This document shows, piece by piece, positions 35,277-45,653 of a stretch of DNA of 64,000 bases (its first letter is position 1; each line of letters begins with the position of its first letter). A model generated the notes under the pieces. The model searched no databases. It was not told the origin of the DNA and saw nothing but the letters and a program-made list of their open reading frames with translations. Source of the stretch: Toxorhynchites rutilus septentrionalis (lineage: Eukaryota > Arthropoda > Insecta > Diptera > Culicidae); the NCBI RefSeq assembly GCF_029784135.1, contig NC_073746.1:249621494-249685493 (forward strand), given 5' to 3'. A program made the position numbers and the translations under genes.

Positions 35277-37353
35277 CTGCTAAGCAGATATAAAATTATT
35301 TATAAAATTCCATGCATTATTAACAAATATCGGAAGTGATAAGCAGGCGAATTGAATTAAAAAAATCGCAATCCTACGTCAACAAGGCGGTCGTGTCCTG
35401 AACATTACTCCTTTTTAATTTTTGGGATGCAAAATAATTTTTGATATTGCTTAACTTCAAACCAGTGAAACAATAACAGACGAATATTATTTTAAAAAAT
35501 ATATTGAATCATCTGAATCGAAAATTCATTGATAGAAGTCATACATGCAGGAGTAAAAATAGTCTATAACCATCAAAACAATGCTTTAAAGCATTGAAGC
35601 ATTCGCCTCGTTTATCAGCTTTGTTTCCTTCCGAATGGTGTCTATTCTAATTACTTGAAAACCTCTATGTGGACACGTTTATTGGTGTTACAGCAATAGA
35701 GAGGTATTTTGAAGGTTAAAAAAAATAACTTTAGAGACAGAATTATAGAAGAATCGTTGGCAAAAATGTATTGATCCTAAGAATGAATATATTGAAGAAT
35801 AAAATAATTTTAAAATAATAAACTTGTTTTTTAAATTTCCACCCCACGAACTTTTCAACCGGAAGTAATTCAATCGGAGGTTTATCATAACAATTTCCAA
35901 ATCCATAAGGATATATTTCTGCATTTATTGCAATAAACTTTGAACCATATGGATCTGTTCAATGTAGCGCATCATACAAAAATATTAATCAGAGAAAAAT
36001 TTCTATGATTTGCGAACATTGTTTAGAGATTGAGTTTGGAATGTTTATGTTCGCTCTTTATGAGAACTTTTTTGTTTCGAAGTCATTCAAAAATCACCTA
36101 ACCTTTTTGGTTAGCAAATATGCTGCTGGATTATGAATAAATCCACACTAGTGTAGAGAAAATAGTGAAGCTCAAGAATAAAATATGAATTAGCATGCTG
36201 AATGCAACTGAGGTCTCAACGGATTCAAAACAATAACGTCAAACATTTCAACTGTAATCAAGTCACGTGCGATACACAGGTAGACCCATTGGGTTCAAGC
36301 CAAACACTGTCATAAAGTACTCAGCCCGACTTCCGGAATAAATGCAGCAGAAGAGAATGAAACGAACACAGACTTTTTTCGCACCTTATCGCTCGATCTT
36401 CAATCTATGCAGCGTCTGCAAAGCCGGATTATTTCCCTTCAATTTTGCATTCCTTCAATGCTTCATCCATCCTAGCCTAGGGAGACGCGGAAAGATTATG
36501 AGTAACATCACACTTATTTACCTGCTGCCTAATGCACAATGTCACCCTGGTTGTCACTCACTATGCAGAGTTAGCTTTTATTTTTTGTGCGCAAAAAGTT
36601 TTATTTCCTGCAAATCTTCCTACAACAGTGAGCAGAAAAAAAAACAAACAGGCAATCCCATGTGAAAGTGAAAGGTACGCCTGATGCCCATTTTAAGTAG
36701 CGATCGTAAAACGTGACAGTTGGGAAGAGATTAGGCATACCTACCCGACGCGCAGTTTGTTTTCATTGCTCAGTTTGATTAATAACTATCGCAGAGATAT
36801 GGGTGGTATCGCAGAAAATCGGAATTACCCGTCATTAGCACTTGGTTACGCAACAGCCATAAATCCGAAGCGTTAATCTGAGTGAAGATAATTTGGAGAT
36901 CTTCTCGGAGGTTCGGGAATTGATACTTATTACATCTTGGTTTCAGCGTAGAATGTCGACGGTCCCTTTTGAAGTATACATTTTCGATGAAATATTTTTT
37001 GTCGAGGTTTATATCGTATGTCGCACACGTCAATCGTGAAATTGATCCGGAACGGAACGAGATGTTTTGCAATTTGTTTTGATTTTAGGACCGCTCGCAT
37101 CGCTGATGTAATCTTACGCGTCCGTTTGGATTTGACGCGTGAAATTATTCGAAATCGAAAGCTGCTGTTTCGGTCATTGGTGCCAAAGTGATAACACACA
37201 AGCTGATTGTATGTGGCGAGATATAAAACTGCCAGCCGGTAATGAAAGTAAAGCTTTCCTTTTTGTTATTAGATGAAATTGTGAGTGTGCCAACTTCGAA
37301 AACTGTTAAATAGAGCGATCAAAAAGGAAACACACATGTATTTAACAAAACTT
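35277..37353. other. No supported gene; repeat end near 35370
   Basis: AATCCTACGTCAACAAGGCG at 35371 is a family S type end. Overlapping frames at 36342-36665 and 36779-37199 lack exon borders and recognisable motifs. Confidence 0.4.
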
Positions 37354-37372
37354 TTTATTTTCATTAACAATG

Positions 37373-37378
37373 TTTATT
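37373..37378 (-). terminator. AATAAA polyadenylation signal of the small secreted peptide gene
   Basis: On the minus strand AATAAA lies about 38 bases after the TAA stop. A second AATAAA occurs at 37354-37359. Spacing fits a short 3' untranslated region. Confidence 0.7.
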
Positions 37379-37415
37379 CCAGAAACTCTAACCAATGAAA
37401 ATATGCTGAGCAAAG

Positions 37416-37671
37416 TTAGTGCAGCGCACCGCTCGAATAAGCCGGCCCCGAACGGAGTCTTCTGACTGCTGGCAGGACTTGTTCGTGGACAAGTTTGGTG
37501 AGTCGAGGACGAACGTATCTGTTGACAAGCTTCTTCTTCAGCAACAATGGCTCGCCGATGCACAGGCTGAGCAGCGCCATGGTCAACAGTAGAATGCCAA
37601 AGAACTACAGAAAAATTTGGAGAGAAATTAGTTTATGTATCTTTTGTGTGTGGAATTGAGCTTACCTTCAT
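37416..37671 (-). CDS. Small secreted cationic peptide precursor, 64 residues, two exons
   Basis: The coding sequence is 37666-37671 (ATG AAG) joined to 37416-37604. The 61-bp intron starts GTAAGC and ends TTTTTCTGTAG. The protein starts MKFFGILLLTMALLSLCIGE, a textbook signal peptide with likely cleavage near residues 19-20. The 45-residue mature part has no cysteine and includes LKKKLVNRYVRPRLTKLV and LPAVRRLRSG. By my count it has ten Lys/Arg against two Glu. Its middle could form an amphipathic helix. A TATA box and AATAAA lie at suitable distances, so the whole transcription unit is about 380 bp. Splitting a two-codon first exon from the rest is common in short insect secreted-peptide genes. 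Candidate roles are a linear antimicrobial peptide, a reproductive-tract peptide or a neuropeptide-like hormone; the sequence does not decide. I recognise no family. The uninterrupted overlapping frame on the same strand is a shadow. Confidence 0.82.
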
Positions 37672-37755
37672 TTTTCTGGATTGACGTTTTGAATTTACTG
37701 TTGTTTGTGATAGAACTGAAACTGTACTGTGATGATTAGCGTAACTCTGACTACC

Positions 37756-37764
37756 TTATATATA
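37756..37764 (-). promoter_or_regulatory. TATA box of the small secreted peptide gene
   Basis: TATATATAA on the minus strand lies about 85-90 bp upstream of the ATG, placing the expected start of transcription near 37730, where the minus strand reads ATCATCACAGT. The TATA lies at one arm of a 10-bp inverted repeat, ACTACCTTAT (37750-37759) and ATAAGGTAGT (37788-37797). Confidence 0.65.
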
Positions 37765-37797
37765 GGTCAAATGTGAACTATGTGTGAATAAGGTAGT

Positions 37798-38082
37798 GCA
37801 GTGCAGTGTGCCCGCGGCTATTTGTTTCCATCGAAATGAAATGGTCATTGAGAAACCTGTCAATGTCCCCGAGGGTCCAAATGTGTATGAAATGTGTTTC
37901 TTTAAACAAGATTTGAAGAATTGTTATTGTTTCGCGAAAATCATCACGTCAGTGTCTAAATATCCATTACATAAGTTTCTGCATGCAAACTTAATTCGAT
38001 AGGCAGTTTGCATCCATTAATGTATGCAAATTTATCTGAAATAATTGAATAATTTGAATATTTACTATTGTTAGAAGAAAAA
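37798..38082. other. Upstream flank of the peptide gene
   Basis: It may hold regulatory sites. An AGATAA-type GATA motif lies at about 38030 on the minus strand. No clear kappaB site is seen. Confidence 0.3.
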
Positions 38083-38190
38083 TCCTCCCGTGGCTGAGTG
38101 GTTAGCGTCACACCTGACATACCGGGGGTTCGGTTTCGATTCCCGTTCTGGTCGGGGGAATTTTTCGTCAAAGAAAATTGTTCCGACTTG
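38083..38190 (+). mobile_element. tRNA-derived SINE head
   Basis: GTGGCTGAGTGGTTAGCGTC is A-box-like, and TTTCGATTCCCG about 35 bp later is B-box-like, followed by GTTCTGGTCGGGG. It ends at TTCCGACTTGCACTGC, directly abutting the left end of the family F element. It is not a functional tRNA. Confidence 0.65.
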
Positions 38191-39958
38191 CACTGCACAA
38201 TGGTCCAGGAGATGCATTTAAGTGGAAATTAGCATTTAGAGCTCGACGGTTATTCTCTAGACAAAAACTGTCTTCGACAAAGTTGTTACATATTCATGTT
38301 ATCATAAATAGGGTGACCAAAATTGTCGATGAAATGAAAAATATAACTTTCTTATCTTTATAGATAGAGGTATACATAGTTCGACAATGTTGTCTAAGTT
38401 GCGTTAGGGTCACCATGCAAAAAACGGTTTTTATACTCTAACTTTTATATTTCAAATTCTACATACAAACTGTCTTCGAAAGACCTTCAGAGCTTACTAA
38501 TACAAACGTTTTGCGATGCAGAGCTTGTCAATATCTGAACTTCACTCAATGTTATTGATATTTCTTCTCTGCTTGTTATTCTTTCTGGGACAAACATAAA
38601 CAAAGTTTATTGGCGACATGTGAAAGAACACAGTTCCCTCTACATGATGTGTGATTTTGAAAACTATGTTATTTTTCGTGTTTGAGTAAATTAAAACTGA
38701 AATCATGAGTTTTTGGGTAAAAAACTATCAATAACTTTGAGTATGATTAAGATATTAACAAGTTCTGCATCGCAAAATGTTGGTCTTGATAAGCTCTAAA
38801 AATCGTATGAAGGCAGTTTTGATGTATAATTTGAAATATAAAAGTTAGAGCAAAAAAAACCCTTTTTTCACCCTAATGCAAGTTACGAAAAAAGCGCTAA
38901 ATCGATTATATTAAAACATAGAAAAAAGCTTTGTTCTACAAAGTTATTTAAAATAATTGGGACTACAACATTGTCGAACTATGTTTATCTCTATCTATAA
39001 AGATAAGAAAGTTAGATATTTTATTTTTGGTCACCCTATTTTTGATAACATAAAAATGAGTGCACTATCATAAGTAAAATCTTTGTCGAAGGCAGTTTTT
39101 GTCTAAAGAATAAATATCTGCCACATAGTTGTTTTTTAACTAAATTACATTAGCGTAACCAAGAACAAAACGGATTTTTTACTCTAACTTTTATATTTAA
39201 AATTCTACATCAAAATTGTCTTCGTACGACTTTTAGAACATATCATTACCAACATTTTGCGATGCAGAGTTCATCAAAATTTTAATCCTGCTCAAAGTTA
39301 TTGATGAGTTTTCACGCAAGAACTCATGATTTCAATTTTCATTTACTCAAATACAAAAAGTAACATCTCTTCGAAAATCACATATTACATAGAGTGAAAT
39401 TTGTTCTTTCAAGTTTCGTCAAAAAACATTTTTTATGCTTGCCCCAGAAAGAATGGCAAGCATTTGAAGAGAGCGTATTTTTTTGGGAAGAAATATTAAT
39501 AACTTTGAGTGAAGTTGAGATATAGACATGTTCTGTATCGCAAAATGTTTGAATTAGTATGTTCTAAAAGTCTTTCGAAGACAGTTTGTATGTAGAATTT
39601 GAAATATGAAAGTTAGAGTATAAAACCAGTTTTTTTTCATGGTGACCCTAACGCAACTTAGGAAAATGGCGCTATAACAGTTATTTTCAGAGATGGAAAA
39701 AACTTTGTTCTACAAAGATGTCTCAATTAACTGGGACTACAACATCATTGAACTATGTTTACCTCTATCTATAAAGATAGGAAAGTTATATTTTTTATTT
39801 CTTCGACAATTTTGGTCACCCTATTTTTGATAACATGAAAATGAGCATTCTATCATATGTAACAACTTTGTCGAAGACAGTTTTTGTCTAAAGAATAACC
39901 GTCGAGCTCTAAATGCTAATTTCCATTCAAAAGCATCTCCTGGACCATTGTGCACTGT
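38191..39958. mobile_element. Family F, 1.77-kb foldback element
   Basis: The left arm starts CACTGCACAATGGTCCAGGA. The right arm reversed starts CACAGTGCACAATGGTCCAG. The arms stay similar for about 200 bp, including TTAGAGCTCGACGGTTATTC and AAAACTGTCTTCGACAAAGT. A third arm-like copy at 38985-39140 and repeated central blocks (AACTTTTATATTTCAAATTC, TTTTGCGATGCAGAG) suggest two units merged into one. No coding capacity. Confidence 0.8.
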
Positions 39959-40714
39959 GGTCACGCGTATTCTAGAGCTTGCCACTCAAAATGCGTTCAA
40001 GGCGTGTCATTTGGCATAGAAATCTAAACTAAGTACTACTAAAAATGACGCTAGTAATACTACATTGAGACGGCGAAGTTCCTCTTGGAACGTTAGTGCC
40101 ATTTAGGAAGAAGAAGATAAATTCATTATTAGAAAATAAAATCTTAGCGATTTGTATAAAAAAACAGCTTTTAGGATTTAATTTTTGTTTGCAAAAGCCA
40201 AAAAGCTCGAGTAGCTACAACTAGACGAAGCATGACAAAACAAAAGATTGCTCTAAAACCATCGTAATGTGAGAAAATCGGCCAGGTTGAAGTTAATGGT
40301 TAGCGTTATATTACCGCTCCCGTCAAATCGAGTTTGCTTCTGCAATAAACCAGAAATTATTATCATACTTCCGTTGTTTCTAGCAAACGATGACTTTTTT
40401 TTGTAGAGTACAACAGAGTACAACTCCTGTCGTAAATTATAACAATCTAGTTGAACCTTGTCGATTAGCACTGCAATCAGATTTCTTCACAAAAATGTTT
40501 TCCTCTGATGCTTACTCATAAACGGTTGCTCTCCTTTTTTAGCTTTTATTACATATTCATTCATGATTTATCAGGTTTATGCTTAGTGACGATAAAAAAT
40601 TCAAGGAATGGGACGTCCTTGCTCTACCACACGCGATATTATAACTGAATAACTATTCCTCTCTCAGCCGTACCGTAATGCTTCTGAATCCGGACAATTT
40701 TTCATTATATTCAA
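39959..40714. other. No supported feature
   Basis: A+T-rich. ACGCGTATTCTAGAGCTTGC just right of the F element recurs in altered, inverted form near 26575, so it is an old repeat. Confidence 0.4.
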
Positions 40715-41129
40715 TACCAACTTCGTCCCGCCCAAAATTAATTTTTTGATATGAATGCTATCAAACATTCACGATTTCCCATTTTCGTTCTCAGTCATAT
40801 TTGGTGGCAATATATGTTTCAATTGGATGTGAACTCCCACCACCTGTCAAGGAGAAGGAGGGGTGTCTAACCATCATAGAAACATTTCTCGTACCCAAAA
40901 ACACTCACTTGTCAAAATTGGTTCCACTTGCTTGATTAGCTCTCGATTTATGCATAAATTTGTGTTTCATTGGTATGAGAGCCCTTCTATAAAGAGGAGA
41001 GATGGGTCTTGAACTATCATAAGAACCTTTTCCGGCCCCAAAAACCCCTACATACAAATTTACGGTTCAGTAATTTCCAAGTCTATAAGGAACATACAGA
41101 CAGACAGAAAGTTAGACAGAAATACAATT

Positions 41130-41195
<66 letters not shown>
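40715..41195 (-). mobile_element. Family H, degenerate copy with (TA)n head
   Basis: It starts at ACTTCGTCCCGCCCAAAATT without the preserved CTAG, carries two worn modules, then CAGACAGAAAGTTAGACAGA and about 60 bp of TA ending near 41195. Confidence 0.65.
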
Positions 41196-41198
<3 letters not shown>

Positions 41199-41261
41199 GG
41201 TGCCAATAAATGTATGGGAAAAAATCGACCCTAAAATTTCAAAAAGTTACCCTATACAAAA

Positions 41262-41345
41262 TGTTTACCACCTTGAAAAAAACACCCTATGCCAAATATC
41301 AGCTCAATCGGACTTAAGGGAGAGTGGCGCAAAACGGTCAAAGTT
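41262..41345 (+). repeat. Repeat left of the RT fragment, shared with 42840-42900
   Basis: CCCTATGCCAAATATCAGCT followed by CAATCGGACTTAAGGGAGAG. The same stretch with few changes lies to the right of the reverse transcriptase fragment, in the same orientation. Confidence 0.65.
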
Positions 41346-41578
41346 TGCGTTTTTTGAAAATCTAAAAATCACCCAAGGGTGGAGTAAAGGAAATCGGGGT
41401 ATTCGTGCCAATCAAAATAATTATCTCGATTTTTTATTCGATTTTTTAACTTGTTGCGAAATGTTGATTTGCACGATAATATACCCTATGCAAAATATTA
41501 GCTCATTCCAACTTCATTTATTAGTGTTGCAGACGTTAAAATTTAAGTTTTTTCAAAACCTTTCAAAAACAAAAAAAT

Positions 41579-42773
41579 GTAGCAGACAAAGCAACACTTC
41601 GCGAGATTGAATTGGAATATAAAGTCATTCTTTCTGCAACGCATGAAAACTATTTGCATAGAATTCAGACTACCGTCAAACAGGATCCTTCTCGCTTCTG
41701 GGATTACATCAAACACCTGAAAGCTGGCAAGAGCATCCCTGGCTATGTAAACTTGGATGGAATGACATCTCGCTCAAATTCGGAAGCAGCCAATCTTTTC
41801 GCTACTTTCTTTGAGAGCGTGTTCAGTAAGGCGTCACCCGTTCAACGACAAAACTGCTTTGAGTATGTTACTCCGCACAACATTCATTTTCCACGCATCC
41901 AGTTTTCTCAAGACGATGTTCGAAAAGCTCTCGAAGACATCGATTCGAAGAAAGGTCCCGGAACAGATAATCTGTCTCCTGTGCTGTTGAAGAACTGTGC
42001 CGCTTCACTCTCGATGCCTATCGCTGCAATTTTTAACCGCTCACTTCAGGACAAAGTATTTCCACTGGCATGGAAAATGGCATCCATAGTACCGATTCAT
42101 AAATTCGGAATTTACAGTTGTGTCACCAATTACCGTGGTGTTTCAATACTATGCAGCCTAAGTAATGTGTTCGAAAAACTGATTCACGCAGTTTTGTACA
42201 GAGTTGTTTCACCGATGATCTCTAACAGCCAACATGGTTTCATGAAACGACGTTCTACAACAACAAATCTTATGTGCTATGTGTCAGCAATATCACGGCT
42301 GTTAGAATCTAAGCAGCAAGTGGACTCGGTATATGTAGATTTCGCGAAAGCTTTCGATACAGTGCCGCATAAACTCATCATTAAAAAATTGAATCACTTA
42401 GGATTTCCGAATTGGATTACTGAATGGCTGCATTCTTATTTATCAGCCCGCAAGGCTTTCGTCGTGGTGAATTCCGTGCGCTCTAGGACATTCAACATTC
42501 CATCTGGTGTGCCTCAAGGTAGTGTCCTGGGCCCATTGATATTCATCATATATATCAACGACCTGTATAAGTTGCTTTCGTCATCCAAACTTGGTTTCGC
42601 CGATGATTTGAAAATTTTCCGCGTGATTACATCCATCAGCGATTGTGACACAATACAAGAGGATATAAATCGTCTACTGATCTGGTGCGGTGACAACGGT
42701 ATGCGCGTAAACAGTAAGAAATGTAAAGCAATATCATACACATACAATATCAACACCGGAAATCGGTGTTTTC
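41579..42773 (+). pseudogene. Non-LTR retrotransposon reverse transcriptase fragment
   Basis: About 395 codons of a jockey/CR1-like ORF2 reverse transcriptase in one frame. Recognisable parts in order are SKKGPGTDNLSPVLLKN, NYRGVSILCSLSNVFEKLI, QHGFMKRRSTTTNL, VYVDFAKAFDTVPHKL (first catalytic Asp), GVPQGSVLGPLIFIIYINDL, and GFADDLKIF (the FADD box). The endonuclease domain is absent upstream. The thumb and everything after KKCKAISYT is absent: the coding similarity stops at AACACCGGAAATCGGTGTTT and a run of 17 A. The frame itself is strikingly intact for a fragment. It cannot be autonomous. The clade is uncertain; jockey or CR1 are both possible. Confidence 0.88.
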
Positions 42774-42790
42774 AAAAAAAAAAAAAAAAA
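42774..42790 (+). repeat. A17 tract ending the RT fragment
   Basis: Seventeen A immediately follow the truncated coding region. This looks like a retrotransposition tail placed at an internal position of the element. Confidence 0.85.
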
Positions 42791-42839
42791 TTTGATGCCA
42801 AATGTCTTAAAATTGCATGACACATCGAGAAAACCTCGA

Positions 42840-42900
42840 AAGAACTCCTATGCCAAATATTAGCTCAATCAGACTCAAGGGAGAGTGGCGCGAAGCATGT
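42840..42900 (+). repeat. Repeat right of the RT fragment
   Basis: TATGCCAAATATTAGCTCAA and GACTCAAGGGAGAGTGGCGC mirror the 41262-41345 sequence in the same orientation. Confidence 0.65.
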
Positions 42901-43127
42901 TATATTTCCTGTTATCTCAAAAAAAAAATTGTCAAATAAAAATTATTTTGACACCTTTTTGACACGTTTTTCCGTCTGAAAAGTCGATTTTTGACAATTT
43001 TTTTTTAGATAACTGTAAATCAGCGTTCTAGCAGCCCTTCATACTATCAACTGTCAGGCAACGCTTTCACTACCACCAAAAGTCGCCAATCATATTGTTT
43101 TTTTAAATTTGCCTGGATAATTGTCAT
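42901..43127. other. AT-rich sequence
   Basis: Contains runs of A, T and TTTGACA-type repeats. Nothing coding. Confidence 0.4.
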
Positions 43128-43375
43128 GTTTGGTTGAAATATGTGTTTCATTCGTATAATATGTATTAATTTGTATTAATATGTAATTAATTCGTATTAA
43201 TATGTAATATGTTTTCATTCGAAAGGGGGACTCCCCCTTTCCAGGGAAAGGAGGAATGTCAAACCAACATAGAAACACTTCTTGTACTCTAGAATCCTCA
43301 CATTCCAATTTTGGTTTCATTTGTTCTATTCATTCTCATGCAGAAATTTGTGTTTTGTTTGTTTGGTATACCACC
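43128..43375 (-). mobile_element. Family H internal fragment
   Basis: TTGTCATGTTTGGTTGAAAT is the join between ORF block and modules in complete copies. It is followed by one worn module with GGGGGACTCCCCCTTTCC. Both termini are missing. Confidence 0.6.
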
Positions 43376-43476
43376 ACCATCTTGGCTTATTTCTATCAAA
43401 GAAATGCTGCTGACAAATTGGGACCGGAATTTAAGGTAAAAGAACACAAATTTATATATTTTGAACAAAAAAAACA

Positions 43477-44640
43477 CAGCCAATCCATGCCAAACCGATA
43501 TAGTGGTTCTCAGATTTTCGTGAAAAGTTATAGTTTTGCTCCTGTTCGCAAAATATTAGACACGTATTTTTTATTTTTTCGTTGGGTGACCATTTCGATT
43601 CTAGGGTTATTCGAAATTTTTTTTTTAATTTTTTTTTTCCAAAAATGACTTTTTGAAAAATTCATTACTTTTGAACTATTGAACTACTGGACCGATTTAG
43701 ATGATCGAGATATCCAAATTAAAGCCAATTAGCTAGTCTTTTCATGTAAAAAAAAATGATTTTTTTACGCAATTATTGATTGTATTAGTTTTTCGTTGTT
43801 ACGTGTATTAGTCTATTCCAAGAGGGCGCTATATTTTTTTATATTTTTCCCTGAAAGCTGAGGATTTTTACAGAGCATAGTCAAAGTTCTGAGATGTGAT
43901 TTTTCTCGTTCTTAAGTTATGATTTTTCAGAGTTAACCGATGGTTAAAACAATCGATTTTTTGTTTTGAACCACTGTACCGATTCAGATGATCGACATAT
44001 TAAATTTAAGCCAATGAACTAGTCTTCTTTGAAAAAATAACACATTTTGTTTTAATTTTGTTTTTATTGATTATATTATTTTATAGTTCATATGTAGAAC
44101 GCTGTACTTTTTTATATTTATTCTCGAAAGCTGAGATTTTTTACATAACATATCCAAAAATCAGAGATGTGTTTCTCTTCGTTTTTGAAAAATGACTTTT
44201 TTCAAAATTACCTTGTGGGAAAAAATGGTTTTTCGGACCATCGGTCAACTTTGAAAAATCATAACTAAAAACGAAAAACGATTAAATTACATCTCTGATT
44301 TTTGGAGCTTTCAGGAAAAAAATAAAAAAATATAGCGCCGGGTAGTCCAAAGCCATGAACAAAAAAAAAGTACAATCAAAAATTACGAGAACAAAATTCG
44401 AAAATTTTGCATTTTTCCAAAACATATTAGCATATGGCTTTAATTTGATATATCGATCATCTGAATCGGTCCAGTAGTTCAAAAGTTTTTTTTTGAAATT
44501 TTTGAAAAAAGTCATGTTTGGAAAAAAGTGGAAATAATTGATTTTCCGTACCACCCTGAAAAATTTAAAAAGGTGCCCAATATTTTGCGATAAGGAACAA
44601 ATCTACAACTTTTTACGAAAATCTGAGAACCACTATATTG
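43477..44640. mobile_element. Family P, long copy
   Basis: It starts CAGCCAATCCATGCCAAACC, carries the GATGATCGAGATATC-type blocks in forward then reversed order, and ends AAAATCTGAGAACCACTATA. The right terminus is replaced by family Q at 44641. At 1.16 kb it is the longest copy here. Confidence 0.72.
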
Positions 44641-45178
44641 CTGTGATATCGCAAAGTGACGCAAGCGCCAAAATTGACATTTTACCTTTTATGATATAGA
44701 TCTATAAAGAATACCAAATTCTTTCAAACGACCGCAATGTTTTACAAAAAATGTGAAAAAATGACCCCGTAAAAGCTTCAAAACGGAATGACGTAAGCGC
44801 CATTTCCACTGTGGTATGGCGCAAGCGCCATTTCCCTTATGATGTGACGTAATATGATTGTGATGCGATGTGATTTTTTTATCTGTTCTGATAGCATAGA
44901 ATGAACGAGCAGGGACAGCAAATTTCATATAAAAACATGTTCCGTAATGGACTTTTAGAATAATGAGAGCCTGCTTTCTTGTGAAAAACATCTTTCCGAA
45001 AAGCTCGTCATGCCAAATGTTTTAACCAAAAATAGTCGATGTCAGTGCAGTGCTACATTTGCAATTTTGTTCTAGAACTACAAATCATGTACCTAATAGC
45101 TCTGTTTAAAGCCTCGTCAAATATTTAAATTCATAAAATCAAACTCATCTTGAAAGAAAAAATATATCCTAGATTGAA
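44641..45178 (+). mobile_element. Family Q element, copy 1
   Basis: About 540 bp matching 61245-61795 in inverted orientation. It features palindromes such as ATGGCGCAAGCGCCAT and the shared stretches TGAACGAGCAGGGACAGCAA and AAGCTCGTCATGCCAAAT. No coding capacity and the ends are not defined. Confidence 0.72.
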
Positions 45179-45653
45179 GTGTATTGTTGTTCTCACATAT
45201 TGCACCTAACGATTGTAACTAAACAGTTAAAACTCATCAATAGAATTGTTGATTGTCGTGTTCCCTCTTCGCCATCCTGCCAAACGTCCGACAATCGATA
45301 ACTTGCGACCGTTCTTTAACACTTTACTCGAGAGAATGAAGTTCCGTCGAACTAGTGTTATCCGATTCTCTTTCAGACCAATGGTGCCAATGATCCTGAT
45401 TTTTCTAGTTTTTACTTCTTTTGCATCCTGATTATTGTAAAAGTCATTTGGCAACGCTGGTATGAAAAGAGACAAATTGGAGAGTTTTCTCGTTTCGCTC
45501 TTATACTATTTCCCTCTCCGTGTTTATGAAGGATTGTTCCCACGTCTTGCTTGCGTATATGGGGAGTACAAAAATTTACTTGCACAAATGTCCAATGTGT
45601 ACCATAGACCACAGATACATAGAGCAGATGAAACATAAGAATTTTATAGTCGA
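45179..45653. other. No supported feature
   Basis: Mixed sequence. A 61-codon plus-strand frame at 45246-45431 begins with TTG and has no support. Confidence 0.4.

Noticed and set aside
37342..37563. 73-codon minus-strand frame over the peptide gene
   Set aside because: Different frame from the spliced gene, no ATG-supported context, and it runs through the 3' untranslated region.
38095..38165. Possible tRNA gene
   Set aside because: Only the promoter boxes resemble a tRNA; acceptor and anticodon stems do not form. Same for 8175-8255, 25460-25520, 56470-56545 and 63592-63665.
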